Assembly (NCBI GenBank): GCA_964550165.1
Contig: CAZJYC010000013.1
Span: 1-47,561 of the forward strand
Origin: CAZJYC01 sp964550165
Lineage (GTDB): Bacteria > Acidobacteriota > Aminicenantia > Aminicenantales > Aminicenantaceae
Reading direction: 5' to 3'
Length of the DNA stretch: 47,561 bases
Positions 25,086-34,390 of this stretch are shown here, one piece after another. The notes below the pieces were generated by a model. The model had not been told where the DNA came from, made no database searches, and saw nothing but the letters and a program-made list of their open reading frames with translations. Both the position numbers and the translations under genes were made by a program. Numbering within the stretch: the stretch's first letter is position 1; each line of letters starts with the position of its first letter.

Positions 25086-25232
25086 CTGATAAGCTGATAT
25101 CCAAACGAAAAAAGCCTTTTTGAATGACCTCATCAACATGAAAAATTGAAGATACAAGTCTTTTTTTAAAGACAAGCTTTTTAAAAGCTCATTTGGTATA
25201 TAATTGTATTCAGCAGAAGTTTTGTGAACTCA

Positions 25233-25751
25233 ATGAAACAGAGACTGTTTCCTAAAAACCTCATCAAGCGAATTGCCTTTGTAGCCCTTGTGCTGTTTCT
25301 CCTGCAGCCCTGTGCTTTCTCTACGAGTTATGGAACTCTTGATGGGAAATCCGAGCGGGAAACGGACTCGAGCAAAATTCTGAAAGAGATTTACCGCGAG
25401 GTCAAAGAACTGGGCAGCTATCCCAACGAGGATTTCATCAAAAGAGAGTTTCATATGGACTTGGACGGAAACGACACCAACAGCGAAGAGCATGTTGTGG
25501 TTTTGATCTATGAGAGCCTGGACGGAGAGAGGATGGTTCTTCAGGTGACTTATTTCGAGCCTGAAAAAAATAACAGGATTATAAAAAACGCTAAAAATAT
25601 CCGGGTGATCTCGAGCTTCATCAAAGGCGACAATCTCGAAATATACAAAAACGAATACAGCGAGAAGGAAACTCGGCCGCTGCTAGCAGATATTCTTAAA
25701 GGCATACGGAGCAAGAAAGAATTGCTCAAACAGATCGACCGCAAAAATTGA
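25233..25751 (+). CDS. Small secreted protein of unknown function
   Basis: A 172-residue protein with a signal peptide (residues 1-30, KRIAFVALVLFLLQPCAFS). The mature part is acidic and alpha/beta-like (MDLDGNDTNSEEHVVVLIYESLDGERMVLQVTYFEP with a likely beta hairpin), and the DLDGNDTNSEE stretch resembles a metal-binding acidic loop, but no family is recognised. The ATG at 25233 is used; an in-frame GTG at 25224 is possible and neither has a strong ribosome binding site. TATAAT at 25199-25204 may be its -10 box. It ends just before a TonB-dependent receptor gene, with which it is probably co-transcribed. Confidence 0.72.
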   Translation: MKQRLFPKNLIKRIAFVALVLFLLQPCAFSTSYGTLDGKSERETDSSKILKEIYREVKELGSYPNEDFIKREFHMDLDGNDTNSEEHVVVLIYESLDGERMVLQVTYFEPEKNNRIIKNAKNIRVISSFIKGDNLEIYKNEYSEKETRPLLADILKGIRSKKELLKQIDRKN

Positions 25752-25777
25752 TATCCTTATTTATTCCAAAAAATGAG

Positions 25778-27700
25778 ATGAAGGCAAAGACTTTTTTTTG
25801 TAAAAGCCTAACTTTTTGTATGCTTTCCACAATTTTTATTTTTTGCTCTTTGCTCTTGGCTGGCCAGGAGCAGGAGAAAGAAAAGAAAGACAAGCAAAAA
25901 ATCATAACCGAGGAAATCGTTGTCGAAGCTCCATTGCCAAAGGATGCTTCTCTTTCGACAACGTCTTTGATCAGGCGGGAAAAGATAGATTCCCTGTCTC
26001 CTAATGACCTCTCCGAAGTCCTTTCATACACCTCTGGGACTTTCGTCACCTCCGGCTCAAAGAACGAATTCAGCATAAAAATCAGGGGATTGGAAAGCCA
26101 GAGAATTGTGTTGCTTTATGATGGTATACCCGTTTACGAGCCATTTTTCAATTCTTTTGACCTCAAGACGTTCACAGCCGGGGAAGTCGAGAGCATCAAG
26201 ATTGTCAAAGGGGCTTCATCCGTGCTCTACGGGCCCAATGTGCTGGGTGGCGTTATCAATATCATCACTAAAAGGCCGGACGCCCCTTCCTTTTCCTTGA
26301 AAGCAGGTTATGACAGTAACAACTCTTGGAGCATGTCTTCCTCAGGTGCGTTTCGTTGGAAAAATGTCTTCTTTTCAGGTTTTGCTCAGTTCGACAGATC
26401 CGATGGTTTCAAATGGAGTAAAAATGGAAAAAGCGCTCTCAGAGAAAATAGCGATTATGAACGAAACAACTTAACAGGGAAATTGTACTTCTATCCCAAC
26501 CAGAAGAGTGAGATTCTTCTGGAGGTGGCCTATTACTGGTCAGAGTTTGGCATTCCTGCGGCCACAGAGTATTACATTCCCCGTTACTGGAGGTTTAAAA
26601 GCTGGAATCGGCTCCAGCTCAACCTGGGCGGCACGTTTTCCTTGGCAAAAAAAGGCCATCTCAAGTTTAGGGGCTACCATATTCGGCATGATAACATCCT
26701 CGATGCATACACGACTTCAGACATGAATGAGCTTCAGTGGGAGTCCACCTACGCAAATGATTCCTCCGGAGCTTTCCTCATCGGCTCTTTGCCTTATTCC
26801 TCACACAATGAGCTGAAATTCAGCCTGAATCTCAGGGATGATCGTGCCAGAATCCAGGATGACAGGGGAGAGGCCTGGCAAGAGTTTGAGCATCAGACTC
26901 TTTCCCTGGGTTTTGAGAACCAGTTCCGTTTGCACGCTCAATGGAAATTGATTGCAGGTGCCAGCTTTGAACATTTGAGAAAATTTTCTGGGGAGGATAA
27001 AGCCTCTTTAAACCCGCTTGCCGGCCTGAAGTTTAATCCCTCGGATTTCCTCGACTTTCATCTCACGTTTTCTCAGAAATCGAGATTTCCCTCAATGAAA
27101 TCCTTGTACAGCGCCTCTGCTGGGAATCCTGACCTCAAGGACGAAAGGGGAACATGCTTTGAGTTTGGCTGGAGATATGAAAAAGATTTTCTTGTGAATG
27201 GCGCAGTTTTTTATAACGCAATCAAAGATCTCATCCAGGCTGTCCGCCTGCCTGATGGGTTCCAGAAAAATTTGAATATCGGAAGAGCTTATATCTTCGG
27301 CTTTGAACTGGAATTTCAGAGGGCATGGCGCTGGTTGAGCCTTTCTGTGAATTACACCTATCTTGACGGGAAAAACGAAGAGGAAAGCCGCAGGCTTGAT
27401 CTTCTGCCAGAATCCCAGCTAAACTTTGTCATTGCTGCTAAGCTTAAGAATATGTTCCAGCTCTCTTTCTGGGCCCTCGCCGTCTCCAGTTCTGAAGTGA
27501 AGATTTTCGAGGAAATTGTCAGTGTGCCCGGCTATTTTGTCCTCAACGGTGCTTTCTCCACAGATTTCAGGAATTTTTCCATTTTCTTGAAGTGTGAAAA
27601 TCTTTTGGACGCCTCTTATATGACAGAGCCAGGCTATCCGATGAGAGCGCGAACGCTTGCCCTGGGAGTCAAATATGCGTTCAGGTCGGCGAGGCCGTGA
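25778..27700 (+). CDS. BtuB-like TonB-dependent receptor
   Basis: A 640-residue outer-membrane receptor. The signal peptide ends near LLAGQEQ. A TonB-box-like EEIVVEA (about 40) is followed by a plug domain (SLSPNDLSEVLSYTSGT, IKIRGLESQRIVLLYDGIPV, VKGASSVLYGPNVLGGVINI), the last motif being highly characteristic, and a 22-strand-type barrel. The plug resembles BtuB/FepA-class receptors for cobalamin or siderophores; the substrate cannot be assigned. The chain ends in KYAFRSARP, five residues past the usual terminal Phe. The ATG at 25778 is chosen over a TTG at 25748 that overlaps the upstream stop, since neither has a clear ribosome binding site and the shorter form gives a normal signal peptide. 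Confidence 0.9.
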   Translation: MKAKTFFCKSLTFCMLSTIFIFCSLLLAGQEQEKEKKDKQKIITEEIVVEAPLPKDASLSTTSLIRREKIDSLSPNDLSEVLSYTSGTFVTSGSKNEFSIKIRGLESQRIVLLYDGIPVYEPFFNSFDLKTFTAGEVESIKIVKGASSVLYGPNVLGGVINIITKRPDAPSFSLKAGYDSNNSWSMSSSGAFRWKNVFFSGFAQFDRSDGFKWSKNGKSALRENSDYERNNLTGKLYFYPNQKSEILLEVAYYWSEFGIPAATEYYIPRYWRFKSWNRLQLNLGGTFSLAKKGHLKFRGYHIRHDNILDAYTTSDMNELQWESTYANDSSGAFLIGSLPYSSHNELKFSLNLRDDRARIQDDRGEAWQEFEHQTLSLGFENQFRLHAQWKLIAGASFEHLRKFSGEDKASLNPLAGLKFNPSDFLDFHLTFSQKSRFPSMKSLYSASAGNPDLKDERGTCFEFGWRYEKDFLVNGAVFYNAIKDLIQAVRLPDGFQKNLNIGRAYIFGFELEFQRAWRWLSLSVNYTYLDGKNEEESRRLDLLPESQLNFVIAAKLKNMFQLSFWALAVSSSEVKIFEEIVSVPGYFVLNGAFSTDFRNFSIFLKCENLLDASYMTEPGYPMRARTLALGVKYAFRSARP

Positions 27701-27794
27701 GGGAAAGTTATTCGCTTGTAAGATTTATATGGCGTTTTGCCCTTGGTGAAAGGAGAAAAAGCGGCTCTTAAAAGATTTTGCTTCTGAATATTTC

Positions 27795-27986
27795 CTATTT
27801 TTTGAATATCAAGAGGTAAACCCTTTTTTCGTCGCCAGTCGGAGACGACCTTTCATCAGGAATGATTCTGTCAAGATAATACCCTCTGTTTGCATAGAGG
27901 TTTAGATTCGCTGTCAGTTCCTTATCGTTACACTCCATTTCTTCCATTTGTGGCCTTAAACGAAGGGTCTTGACTAAATATTCCAT
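27795..27986 (-). CDS. Small DUF4177-like protein
   Basis: A 63-residue protein, MEYLVKTLRLRPQMEE at the start and YLDRIIPDER in the middle. The pattern, an N-terminal strand, a helix with LTANLNLYANRGYYL and a final strand VYLLIFKK, is that of DUF4177-type small proteins of unknown role. GGGAGAGGAAAG precedes the ATG, which supports real translation. It is a single gene on the minus strand between two plus-strand units. Confidence 0.65.
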   Translation of the reverse strand: MEYLVKTLRLRPQMEEMECNDKELTANLNLYANRGYYLDRIIPDERSSPTGDEKRVYLLIFKK

Positions 27987-28147
27987 CTTTCCTCTCCCGT
28001 TTATCTCAAAATCTTGTTCGTCTTCCGTGCATCTTAAGCCCCGCTTACAAAAAGCATATATTTAGTCGAGAGTAGCAAAGAAAAGTTGAAAAGCAAAAAT
28101 CAGGCCTATTTTACGGAAAAAAGATGCTATTATTCTTCCGATCTTCG

Positions 28148-28176
28148 TTGACCTTTGTTTTATTGTATGGTATTAG
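28148..28176 (+). promoter_or_regulatory. Sigma70-like promoter for the second sortilin-type gene
   Basis: TTGACC (28148-28153), a 17-base spacer and TATTAG (28171-28176) lie about 105 bases before the start at 28282. Confidence 0.45.
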
Positions 28177-28281
28177 CTAATCTGATTTTTGATGAATGAT
28201 TGTGCCCTGAATTCCAAAAATATTAAAATCAGCCAATCGCTAATCCAGGCCTTAAAAAGATTAAGTTTAAGGAGGAGGCTC

Positions 28282-31011
28282 ATGAATCCATCAAAATTGT
28301 ATCTTAAGCTCTCGGCAATCATCATTCTCGTCTGCTGGCCTTTGGTCATCCCGAACAGGACTTCAGGCCAGGCCCTGAGTGAAGATTTCTTGAAAAATTT
28401 CACTTACAGGTCTATCGGTCCAACACGGCAGAGCGGCAGGTTCGTGGATTTCGCCGTGCCCAAGCAGCAGCCCTACACATTCTATGCGGCCACGGCTTCA
28501 GGCGGGCTGTGGAAGACGACAAATAACGGCCAGACCTTCGAGCCGATTTTTGACCATGAGAATGTTTTCTCCATCGGCGACATCGCCGTTGCTCCCTCTG
28601 ACCCGAATATTGTCTGGGTTGGGACGGGTGAGGCCAACAACTCAAGGAGTGCCTACTGGGGGGATGGTGTTTACAAGTCAACAGACGGCGGAAAAAACTG
28701 GAAGAATATGGGATTAAAAGAATCTCATCATATCGGCCGGATTGTCATCCATCCTGAAAATCCGGATATTGTCTACGTGGCGGCGCTCGGGCATCTTTAT
28801 TCTAAAAATCCTGAGCGGGGACTGTACAAGACAATTGACGGCGGGAAGACCTGGACAAAAATGCTCGATGTTGTCGTCGGGGGGAAGAATATCGGGGTTG
28901 TCGATGTTGTCATGGACCCGAGGAATCCGGACATCCTCTATGCAGCGACCTGCGATAAAGTCCGCAAGCCCTGGACTTTTAATTTGGGAGGGCCTGGGAG
29001 CGGGATTTATAAGACGATGGATGGCGGTAAGACTTGGAAAAAACTCAGCGGCGGTCTTCCAGGAGGGATGCTGGGCCGCATCGGTATCGACATCTACCTC
29101 GGAAATCCGGACATCGTCTACGCCTGTATTGAGAATGCCAACAAGCCCGGAATGTCTGATGAGGAAAGGGAAAAAGAGCTGCTCGAAGACAAATCGAGCG
29201 CTGGGATGATCGACGGCGAAGTTTACCGCTCGGATGATGCTGGCGAGACATGGAGAAAGGTCAGCCCTGACAAACAGAGCATCGGCGGCGCTCCAGGTTA
29301 TTATTACGGCCAGATCAGAATCGACCCCAACGACGACAATGTTGTCTATGTCTTGAGCGTTTCGACATGGGGAACAAGAGACGGCGGCAAAACCTGGCAG
29401 AGGAGCGTTTTTCGATTCGGCGGGGATGACCATGGCCTATGGATCGATCCTGAAAATTCGAATCATATGCTCCTCGGCTATGACCACGGAATGGGGATTA
29501 CCTATGACGGCGGAAAAAACTGGTACCATCCTGACTTCCTGCCTTTGGCTCAGTATTACGCCGTTGGAGTCGACATGTCCTATCCTTATAATGTGGCCGG
29601 AGGCCTCCAGGATAACGGCTCAGTCCTTGGCCCCAGCACCAAGCGAGGATCGGGAGCTATCCGGCTCGAAGACTGGCAGACAGTCGGCGGCGGCGATGGC
29701 ATGTATAACGTCTTTGATGCGGGCACAAACCGCTATCTTTACAATGAATCCCAGTTTGGCACTCTGACCAGAGTCGATCTCAAGACAGGCGAAAGGAAAT
29801 ACATCGCTTATCAGATGAAAAGACAGGACCTTCGCTGGAACTGGTGTTCTCCGATTCTGGTCTCGCCCCATAACAGCGATGTCATCTATCATGCCGGTAA
29901 CATTCTGGTGAAGTCTACTTACCGGGGAGAGTCCTGGGAAGAAATCAGCCCTGACCTGAGCACTAACGACCCGAAAAAGCTGACAACTGGAAAAGGAGGA
30001 GACGGAAATATTCAGCACTGTACGATTACCGCCATCGACGAGTCACCCCTTGTTGAAGGCTTGCTCTGGGTTGGGACAGACGACGGGAATGTCTGGATAA
30101 CCAAAGACGGCGGCAAGAACTGGACAAAACTCAATGACCGCATCACCGGAAATCCAGGCTACTGGGTGAGCCGGGTTGTTGCCTCAAACCATGATCCCGG
30201 AACTGCCTATGTCTCTTATACAGGATACCGGCAGGATGATTTCAGGCCGTTCCTTTACAGGACTACGGATTACGGACAGAACTGGGCTTCCATTGCCGGC
30301 AATTTACCCAATGAGCCGGTCAACGTCATCCGGGAAGACCGCAAGAACGCGAGCCTTCTCTTTGTCGGGACTGAGTTCGGAGTCTACGTTTCCGTAGACG
30401 GTGGCAAAACCTGGACAAAGATGAAAAACAACATGCCAACTCAGCCTGTCCATGACCTGGTGATTCATCCAAGGGAGAACGACCTTGTCGTTGCCACTCA
30501 CGGACGAGGAATTTTTATCACGGATGTATCGCCTCTCCAGGAACTCACCCCTCAGGTTCTCGCCAGGAATATCCATCTTTTTGACATTGAATCGAAGATA
30601 AGGTGGAAAGGCCAAAAAAATTATCACTCCAGCTCATCCAATTATAGCGGAGAGAGCGAGCCAACCGGTCCTGTCATTTGTTATTATCTGAAGAGCAACG
30701 TGAAAGATGAGGTGAAAGTCACGGTCTACAAAGGAAACGTTGTCATCAACGAAATCAAGGGAAGCGGCGCTGCCGGAATCAACAGAGTCATCTGGAATAT
30801 GACCAAACGCAGAGAGCGGACAGAGCAGGAGAAGAAAGCGATGCAGGAGCGGATGCAGCGGTTTAGAGAGTTTGGATATCGGGGAGAAATGGATATCAAT
30901 TACGCTTACAGTCCAGCGCCGCTGGGTGAGTACAAATTCGTTCTGACGGTCGGAGCCCAGCAGTTTGTCAAGTATGCCTCTATTCTCGACGATCCCAGTC
31001 TTGAGGAATAA
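28282..31011 (+). CDS. Secreted sortilin/VPS10-type Asp-box beta-propeller protein (paralog)
   Basis: A 909-residue exported protein with a signal peptide ending near TSGQALS. It is built of Asp-box repeats (STDGGKNW, TIDGGKTW, TMDGGKTW, VSVDGGKTW) in the same order as the protein at 172-3291. Long stretches match closely, for example GDIAVAPSDPNIVWVGTGEA and RIVIHPENPDIVYVAALGHL. It lacks part of the C-terminal helical tail of its paralog. Function is unknown; peptidase-like or sialidase-like labels used for this family are not supported by visible catalytic residues. The ATG at 28282 follows AAGGAGGAGG; a longer frame from 28189 has no such site and would bury the signal peptide. Confidence 0.9.
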   Translation: MNPSKLYLKLSAIIILVCWPLVIPNRTSGQALSEDFLKNFTYRSIGPTRQSGRFVDFAVPKQQPYTFYAATASGGLWKTTNNGQTFEPIFDHENVFSIGDIAVAPSDPNIVWVGTGEANNSRSAYWGDGVYKSTDGGKNWKNMGLKESHHIGRIVIHPENPDIVYVAALGHLYSKNPERGLYKTIDGGKTWTKMLDVVVGGKNIGVVDVVMDPRNPDILYAATCDKVRKPWTFNLGGPGSGIYKTMDGGKTWKKLSGGLPGGMLGRIGIDIYLGNPDIVYACIENANKPGMSDEEREKELLEDKSSAGMIDGEVYRSDDAGETWRKVSPDKQSIGGAPGYYYGQIRIDPNDDNVVYVLSVSTWGTRDGGKTWQRSVFRFGGDDHGLWIDPENSNHMLLGYDHGMGITYDGGKNWYHPDFLPLAQYYAVGVDMSYPYNVAGGLQDNGSVLGPSTKRGSGAIRLEDWQTVGGGDGMYNVFDAGTNRYLYNESQFGTLTRVDLKTGERKYIAYQMKRQDLRWNWCSPILVSPHNSDVIYHAGNILVKSTYRGESWEEISPDLSTNDPKKLTTGKGGDGNIQHCTITAIDESPLVEGLLWVGTDDGNVWITKDGGKNWTKLNDRITGNPGYWVSRVVASNHDPGTAYVSYTGYRQDDFRPFLYRTTDYGQNWASIAGNLPNEPVNVIREDRKNASLLFVGTEFGVYVSVDGGKTWTKMKNNMPTQPVHDLVIHPRENDLVVATHGRGIFITDVSPLQELTPQVLARNIHLFDIESKIRWKGQKNYHSSSSNYSGESEPTGPVICYYLKSNVKDEVKVTVYKGNVVINEIKGSGAAGINRVIWNMTKRRERTEQEKKAMQERMQRFREFGYRGEMDINYAYSPAPLGEYKFVLTVGAQQFVKYASILDDPSLEE

Positions 31012-31082
31012 GAGAGCTTATCGAATAATTTTGTTGTTAGGAACGCAGCGAAGAATTAATTTCTGCAGAGATTCGCCAGAAG

Positions 31083-31140
31083 CTATTGCGACAAAAATTC
31101 CAGAACTTCATCGATCATCTCTTTTTTCTTAGCTGAGGCT
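31083..31140 (-). pseudogene. Remnant: possible C-terminal end of a hydrolase
   Basis: On the minus strand, 18 codons reading ASAKKKEMIDEVLEFLSQ end in TAG (31085-31083). This resembles the final helix of dienelactone-hydrolase or esterase-type proteins. A stop lies just upstream in frame, and no further coding sequence remains. The fragment is very short, so the call is weak. Confidence 0.22.
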
Positions 31141-31225
31141 TCTCAATGTCTCGAAACTTCCTCTGTTATCTCTGATTCAAATTTATGATAGGGGAGGAGA
31201 TAGGCGAGGGATCAAGGAGAAAAAA

Positions 31226-32206
31226 ATGGGAGATGCATTGCCTTTAAGACAGCTTGGTCAGTCGGATTTGCTGGTTACACCCATCGGGCTTGGCTGCTGG
31301 CAGTTCAGCCGGGGAAAAGGATTGGGCGGGAGATACTGGCCTGTGATTCAGGAAGTTGATATCGTCGCCATCGTCAGGGCCAGCCTTGAGGGAGGCATCA
31401 ACTGGTTTGATACGGCTGAGTCCTACGGCTGGGGGGAGTCGGAAAGAGTGCTTTCTGCGGCTCTGAGAAAACTTGAAAAATCCTCGGACGATGTCATCAT
31501 CGCCACAAAATGGATGCCTGTTTTCAGGAGGGCAAAATCCATCATGAAGACAATCGGAAAGCGGCTCGATAATTTAAGTGATTTCCGGATCGACCTTTAT
31601 CAAATCCACCAGCCCTGGTCATTATCTTCGATCAAAGCTCAAATGAGGGCCATGGCTCAGCTCGTCAAAGAAAAGAAGATCCGTTGCGTCGGTGTCAGCA
31701 ATTTCTCGGCTAAAAGAATGAAGCGAGCCCACGATGAGCTTGAAAGTCTTGGACTCAACCTTGTCTCCAACCAAGTCCGGTATAGTCTGCTCGATAGAAG
31801 GATAGAAACAAACGGCGTCCTGGACGCGGCCAGGGAACTGGGTATCTCGGTCATTGCCTATTCCCCGTTAGCCCAAGGGATTTTATCCGGGAAATTCCAC
31901 GATAATCCGGACCTCATCCGGAGCCTCTCCGGTTATAGAAAGTATATGGGCGCCTTTAAGCTAAAGGGTCTGGAAAAAAGCCGCGGGCTGGTCCACGCCC
32001 TCCAGGAATTGGCCAAAAAATACCAAGTCACACCTTCTCAAATAGCTTTGAATTGGGTGATCAACTTTCATAGGGATTGCATAGTGGCCATTCCTGGAGC
32101 GACAAAACTTGCTCAAGCCAAAGACAATCCCGTGTCCATGAAATTCAAGATGAGCAAAGATGATCTTGGCTATCTCGACAGAGAGTCTGCCCCGTTTAAA
32201 AATTGA
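31226..32206 (+). CDS. Aldo/keto reductase
   Basis: A 326-residue cytoplasmic NAD(P)H-dependent oxidoreductase. The AKR catalytic tetrad is complete: Asp62 and Tyr67 in WFDTAESYGWGESE, Lys95 in IIATKWMP and His128 in LYQIHQPW. The C-terminal cofactor region IPGATKLAQAKDNPVS is also present. The substrate is not predictable. AAGGAG stands nine bases before the ATG. It seems to be a single-gene unit. Confidence 0.93.
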   Translation: MGDALPLRQLGQSDLLVTPIGLGCWQFSRGKGLGGRYWPVIQEVDIVAIVRASLEGGINWFDTAESYGWGESERVLSAALRKLEKSSDDVIIATKWMPVFRRAKSIMKTIGKRLDNLSDFRIDLYQIHQPWSLSSIKAQMRAMAQLVKEKKIRCVGVSNFSAKRMKRAHDELESLGLNLVSNQVRYSLLDRRIETNGVLDAARELGISVIAYSPLAQGILSGKFHDNPDLIRSLSGYRKYMGAFKLKGLEKSRGLVHALQELAKKYQVTPSQIALNWVINFHRDCIVAIPGATKLAQAKDNPVSMKFKMSKDDLGYLDRESAPFKN

Positions 32207-32310
32207 TTATTTTTGAAGATTTGACTCTATGACCGGCCCTAGCATTTCTCCTGCTTTTTTTCCCTTTTCAAAAGTTATTCAAAAAGATGCTCTTCTATTT
32301 CATGTGAGTG

Positions 32311-32459
32311 AAGGAGCTGTGGGCAGCAAGGAAGCCTCCGAGAGATGGCCGAAGCGACCATTGAAGGTTTAGCCTTCTCGAGTTGCGCAGCCGCCGAGAA
32401 GGGGAGCGAGGCCATTGTCGAGAAGCCTTCAGGCGAGCCACACAAAACGGAAGAGAGCC
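32311..32459 (-). repeat. Intergenic mosaic repeat, copy D (inverted)
   Basis: The gap 32207-32550 holds an inverted copy of the mosaic repeat. Read on the minus strand it starts GGCTCTCTTCC, contains TTTTGTGTGGCT, TGGCCTCGCTCCC and CTTCTCGGCGGCTGCG, and then AAGGCTAAACC and AATGGTCGCT, which are shared with copy A. Its left half matches copy C and its right half matches copy A. No gene is seen in the rest of the gap. Confidence 0.8.
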
Positions 32460-32550
32460 TTCAAAAATTCCTTTTATGAGGGTTGAATTGCTGGATGAAT
32501 TTTGCTAATAATCAGCGTAAGGATTTCTGATTTTCGAGGAGGTAAGTTTT

Positions 32551-34308
32551 ATGGGAGATGAACCTCTTAAAAAAGCTGTCTTAGTTCCTGTCTTGATCAC
32601 TATCTTGATTATGGCCTTCTCAGGCTATCCAAAGGAAGCCAAAGAAGAATGCAAGCTCTGCTTCAGCATCTGCTTCATTGAGCCACAGAGCAAAGAGGCT
32701 CTTGATGGACGGATGCTGTTGATGATTTCTGCAGATGGCAGCCGTGAGCCGCGTTTCCAGATTAGCGACAGCCCGAACACTCAGCTTGTTTTCGGCATCG
32801 ATGTCGATGGACTGAAGCCAGGAGAGTTCGCCATCATGGACAGTAGCGTTTTTGGGTATCCTTTGAAAAGCCTTTCAGAGATTCCACCAGGAGAGTACTG
32901 GGTTCAGGCCCTTCTTAATATCTATGAAACATTTCACCGCTCTGACGGCCATACCGTCAAGCTGCCCATGGATAGGGGAGAGGGGCAAAGCTGGAGGCGT
33001 GCTCCAGGCAATCTCTACAGCACTCCCAAAAAATTCTACATCAATCCCAAACAGGAAGAGACTATCAAAGTCACTCTCGACAGAAAAATCCCGCCCATAC
33101 CCGAGCCAAAAGACACGAAGTATATCAAGCATGTCAAGATTCAGAGCAAACTCCTCTCGGAATTCTGGGGACGCCCCATGCATCTCGGCGCCTGCGTTCT
33201 TCTGCCAGATGCTTTTGAAGAGCATCCTGAGGCTCGATATCCCCTTGTGATTTTTCACGGCCATTTTCCTTACACTTTTGGCGGGTTCAGAGAAACTCCT
33301 CCGGATCTAAACTTGAAGCCCGACTACAGCGAAAGGTTCAGGATCGAAGGATACAACAGGATTGTCCAGGAATATGCCCACAAGTTTTACCAGGAATGGA
33401 CAGGGCCGAACTTTCCCAGAGTGGTTATCGTCGAAATTCAGCATGCCAACCCCTATTACGACGACTCCTATGCGGTGAATTCAGCGAATCTGGGGCCTTA
33501 TGGAGATGCGATCACCTATGAGCTCATTCCTTACCTTGAAAAAAGATTCCGCTGTATCGGCGAAGGATGGGCGAGGTTCCTCTACGGAGGCTCCACAGGA
33601 GGCTGGGAGGCCCTTGCGGCGCAGGTCTTCTATCCCGAAGAATACAACGGCTGCTGGGCTGCCTGTCCGGACCCGATCGATTTTCGTGCCTACACCATCG
33701 TCAACATCTACGAGCACAGGAATGCTTATTATCTGGACAGCCAGTGGAAGCGTACGCCCAGGCCAGGGGGGCGCAATTACCTGGGTGAGGTCAGTGCCAC
33801 CCTGGAGGAGATGAACCATCGCGAACTCGTGTTGGGGACAAATTCGCGCTCTGGGGACCAGTGGGACATCTGGCAGGCTGTTTTTTCGCCGCTGGGCGAG
33901 AACGGCTACCCGAAGCCGGTCTGGGACAAGATGACAGGCGAAATCGACAAATCGGTTGCTGAATACTGGCGGGAAAATTATGACCTCCGCTATATACTGG
34001 AGCGGGATTGGAAGACTCTCGGACCGAAGCTTGAGGGAAAAATCCATATCTACTGCGGGGATATGGATAATTTTTACTTGAACAACGCGGTTTATTTGAT
34101 GGAGGAATTTCTGGAAAGCACAACCAATCCTTATTATAGCGGGGAGATAGACTATGGGGATAGGGCTGAGCACTGCTGGAATGGCGACCACACCCGACCC
34201 AACGCAATCTCACGGCTCAGGTATCATCAGATGTTCATTCCCAGAATTGTTGAAAGGATTCTCAAGAGCGCACCGCCCGGAGCAGACTTGAAAAGCTGGC
34301 GGTATTGA
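32551..34308 (+). CDS. Secreted alpha/beta-hydrolase esterase
   Basis: A 585-residue exported protein with an N-terminal signal segment (residues 8-26). Residues 35-200 are a beta-rich domain of unknown type. Residues 205-585 form an esterase-D-like alpha/beta hydrolase: LVIFHGHFPYTFGGF (oxyanion region), the nucleophile elbow YGGSTGGWEAL with Ser348, and HCWNGDHTRP near the end, which supplies a candidate His. The substrate is probably an ester, feruloyl-type or peptide-linked compound outside the cytoplasm; this is not resolved. GAGGAGG lies before the ATG at good spacing. Confidence 0.82.
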   Translation: MGDEPLKKAVLVPVLITILIMAFSGYPKEAKEECKLCFSICFIEPQSKEALDGRMLLMISADGSREPRFQISDSPNTQLVFGIDVDGLKPGEFAIMDSSVFGYPLKSLSEIPPGEYWVQALLNIYETFHRSDGHTVKLPMDRGEGQSWRRAPGNLYSTPKKFYINPKQEETIKVTLDRKIPPIPEPKDTKYIKHVKIQSKLLSEFWGRPMHLGACVLLPDAFEEHPEARYPLVIFHGHFPYTFGGFRETPPDLNLKPDYSERFRIEGYNRIVQEYAHKFYQEWTGPNFPRVVIVEIQHANPYYDDSYAVNSANLGPYGDAITYELIPYLEKRFRCIGEGWARFLYGGSTGGWEALAAQVFYPEEYNGCWAACPDPIDFRAYTIVNIYEHRNAYYLDSQWKRTPRPGGRNYLGEVSATLEEMNHRELVLGTNSRSGDQWDIWQAVFSPLGENGYPKPVWDKMTGEIDKSVAEYWRENYDLRYILERDWKTLGPKLEGKIHIYCGDMDNFYLNNAVYLMEEFLESTTNPYYSGEIDYGDRAEHCWNGDHTRPNAISRLRYHQMFIPRIVERILKSAPPGADLKSWRY

Positions 34309-34390
34309 AAGCCTAATCTTCATAACAGGCTCGTCACAACGAAATGGTAAAAATGCTATTTTCAAGACAATGTCTAAAGGAGGAAATGGC

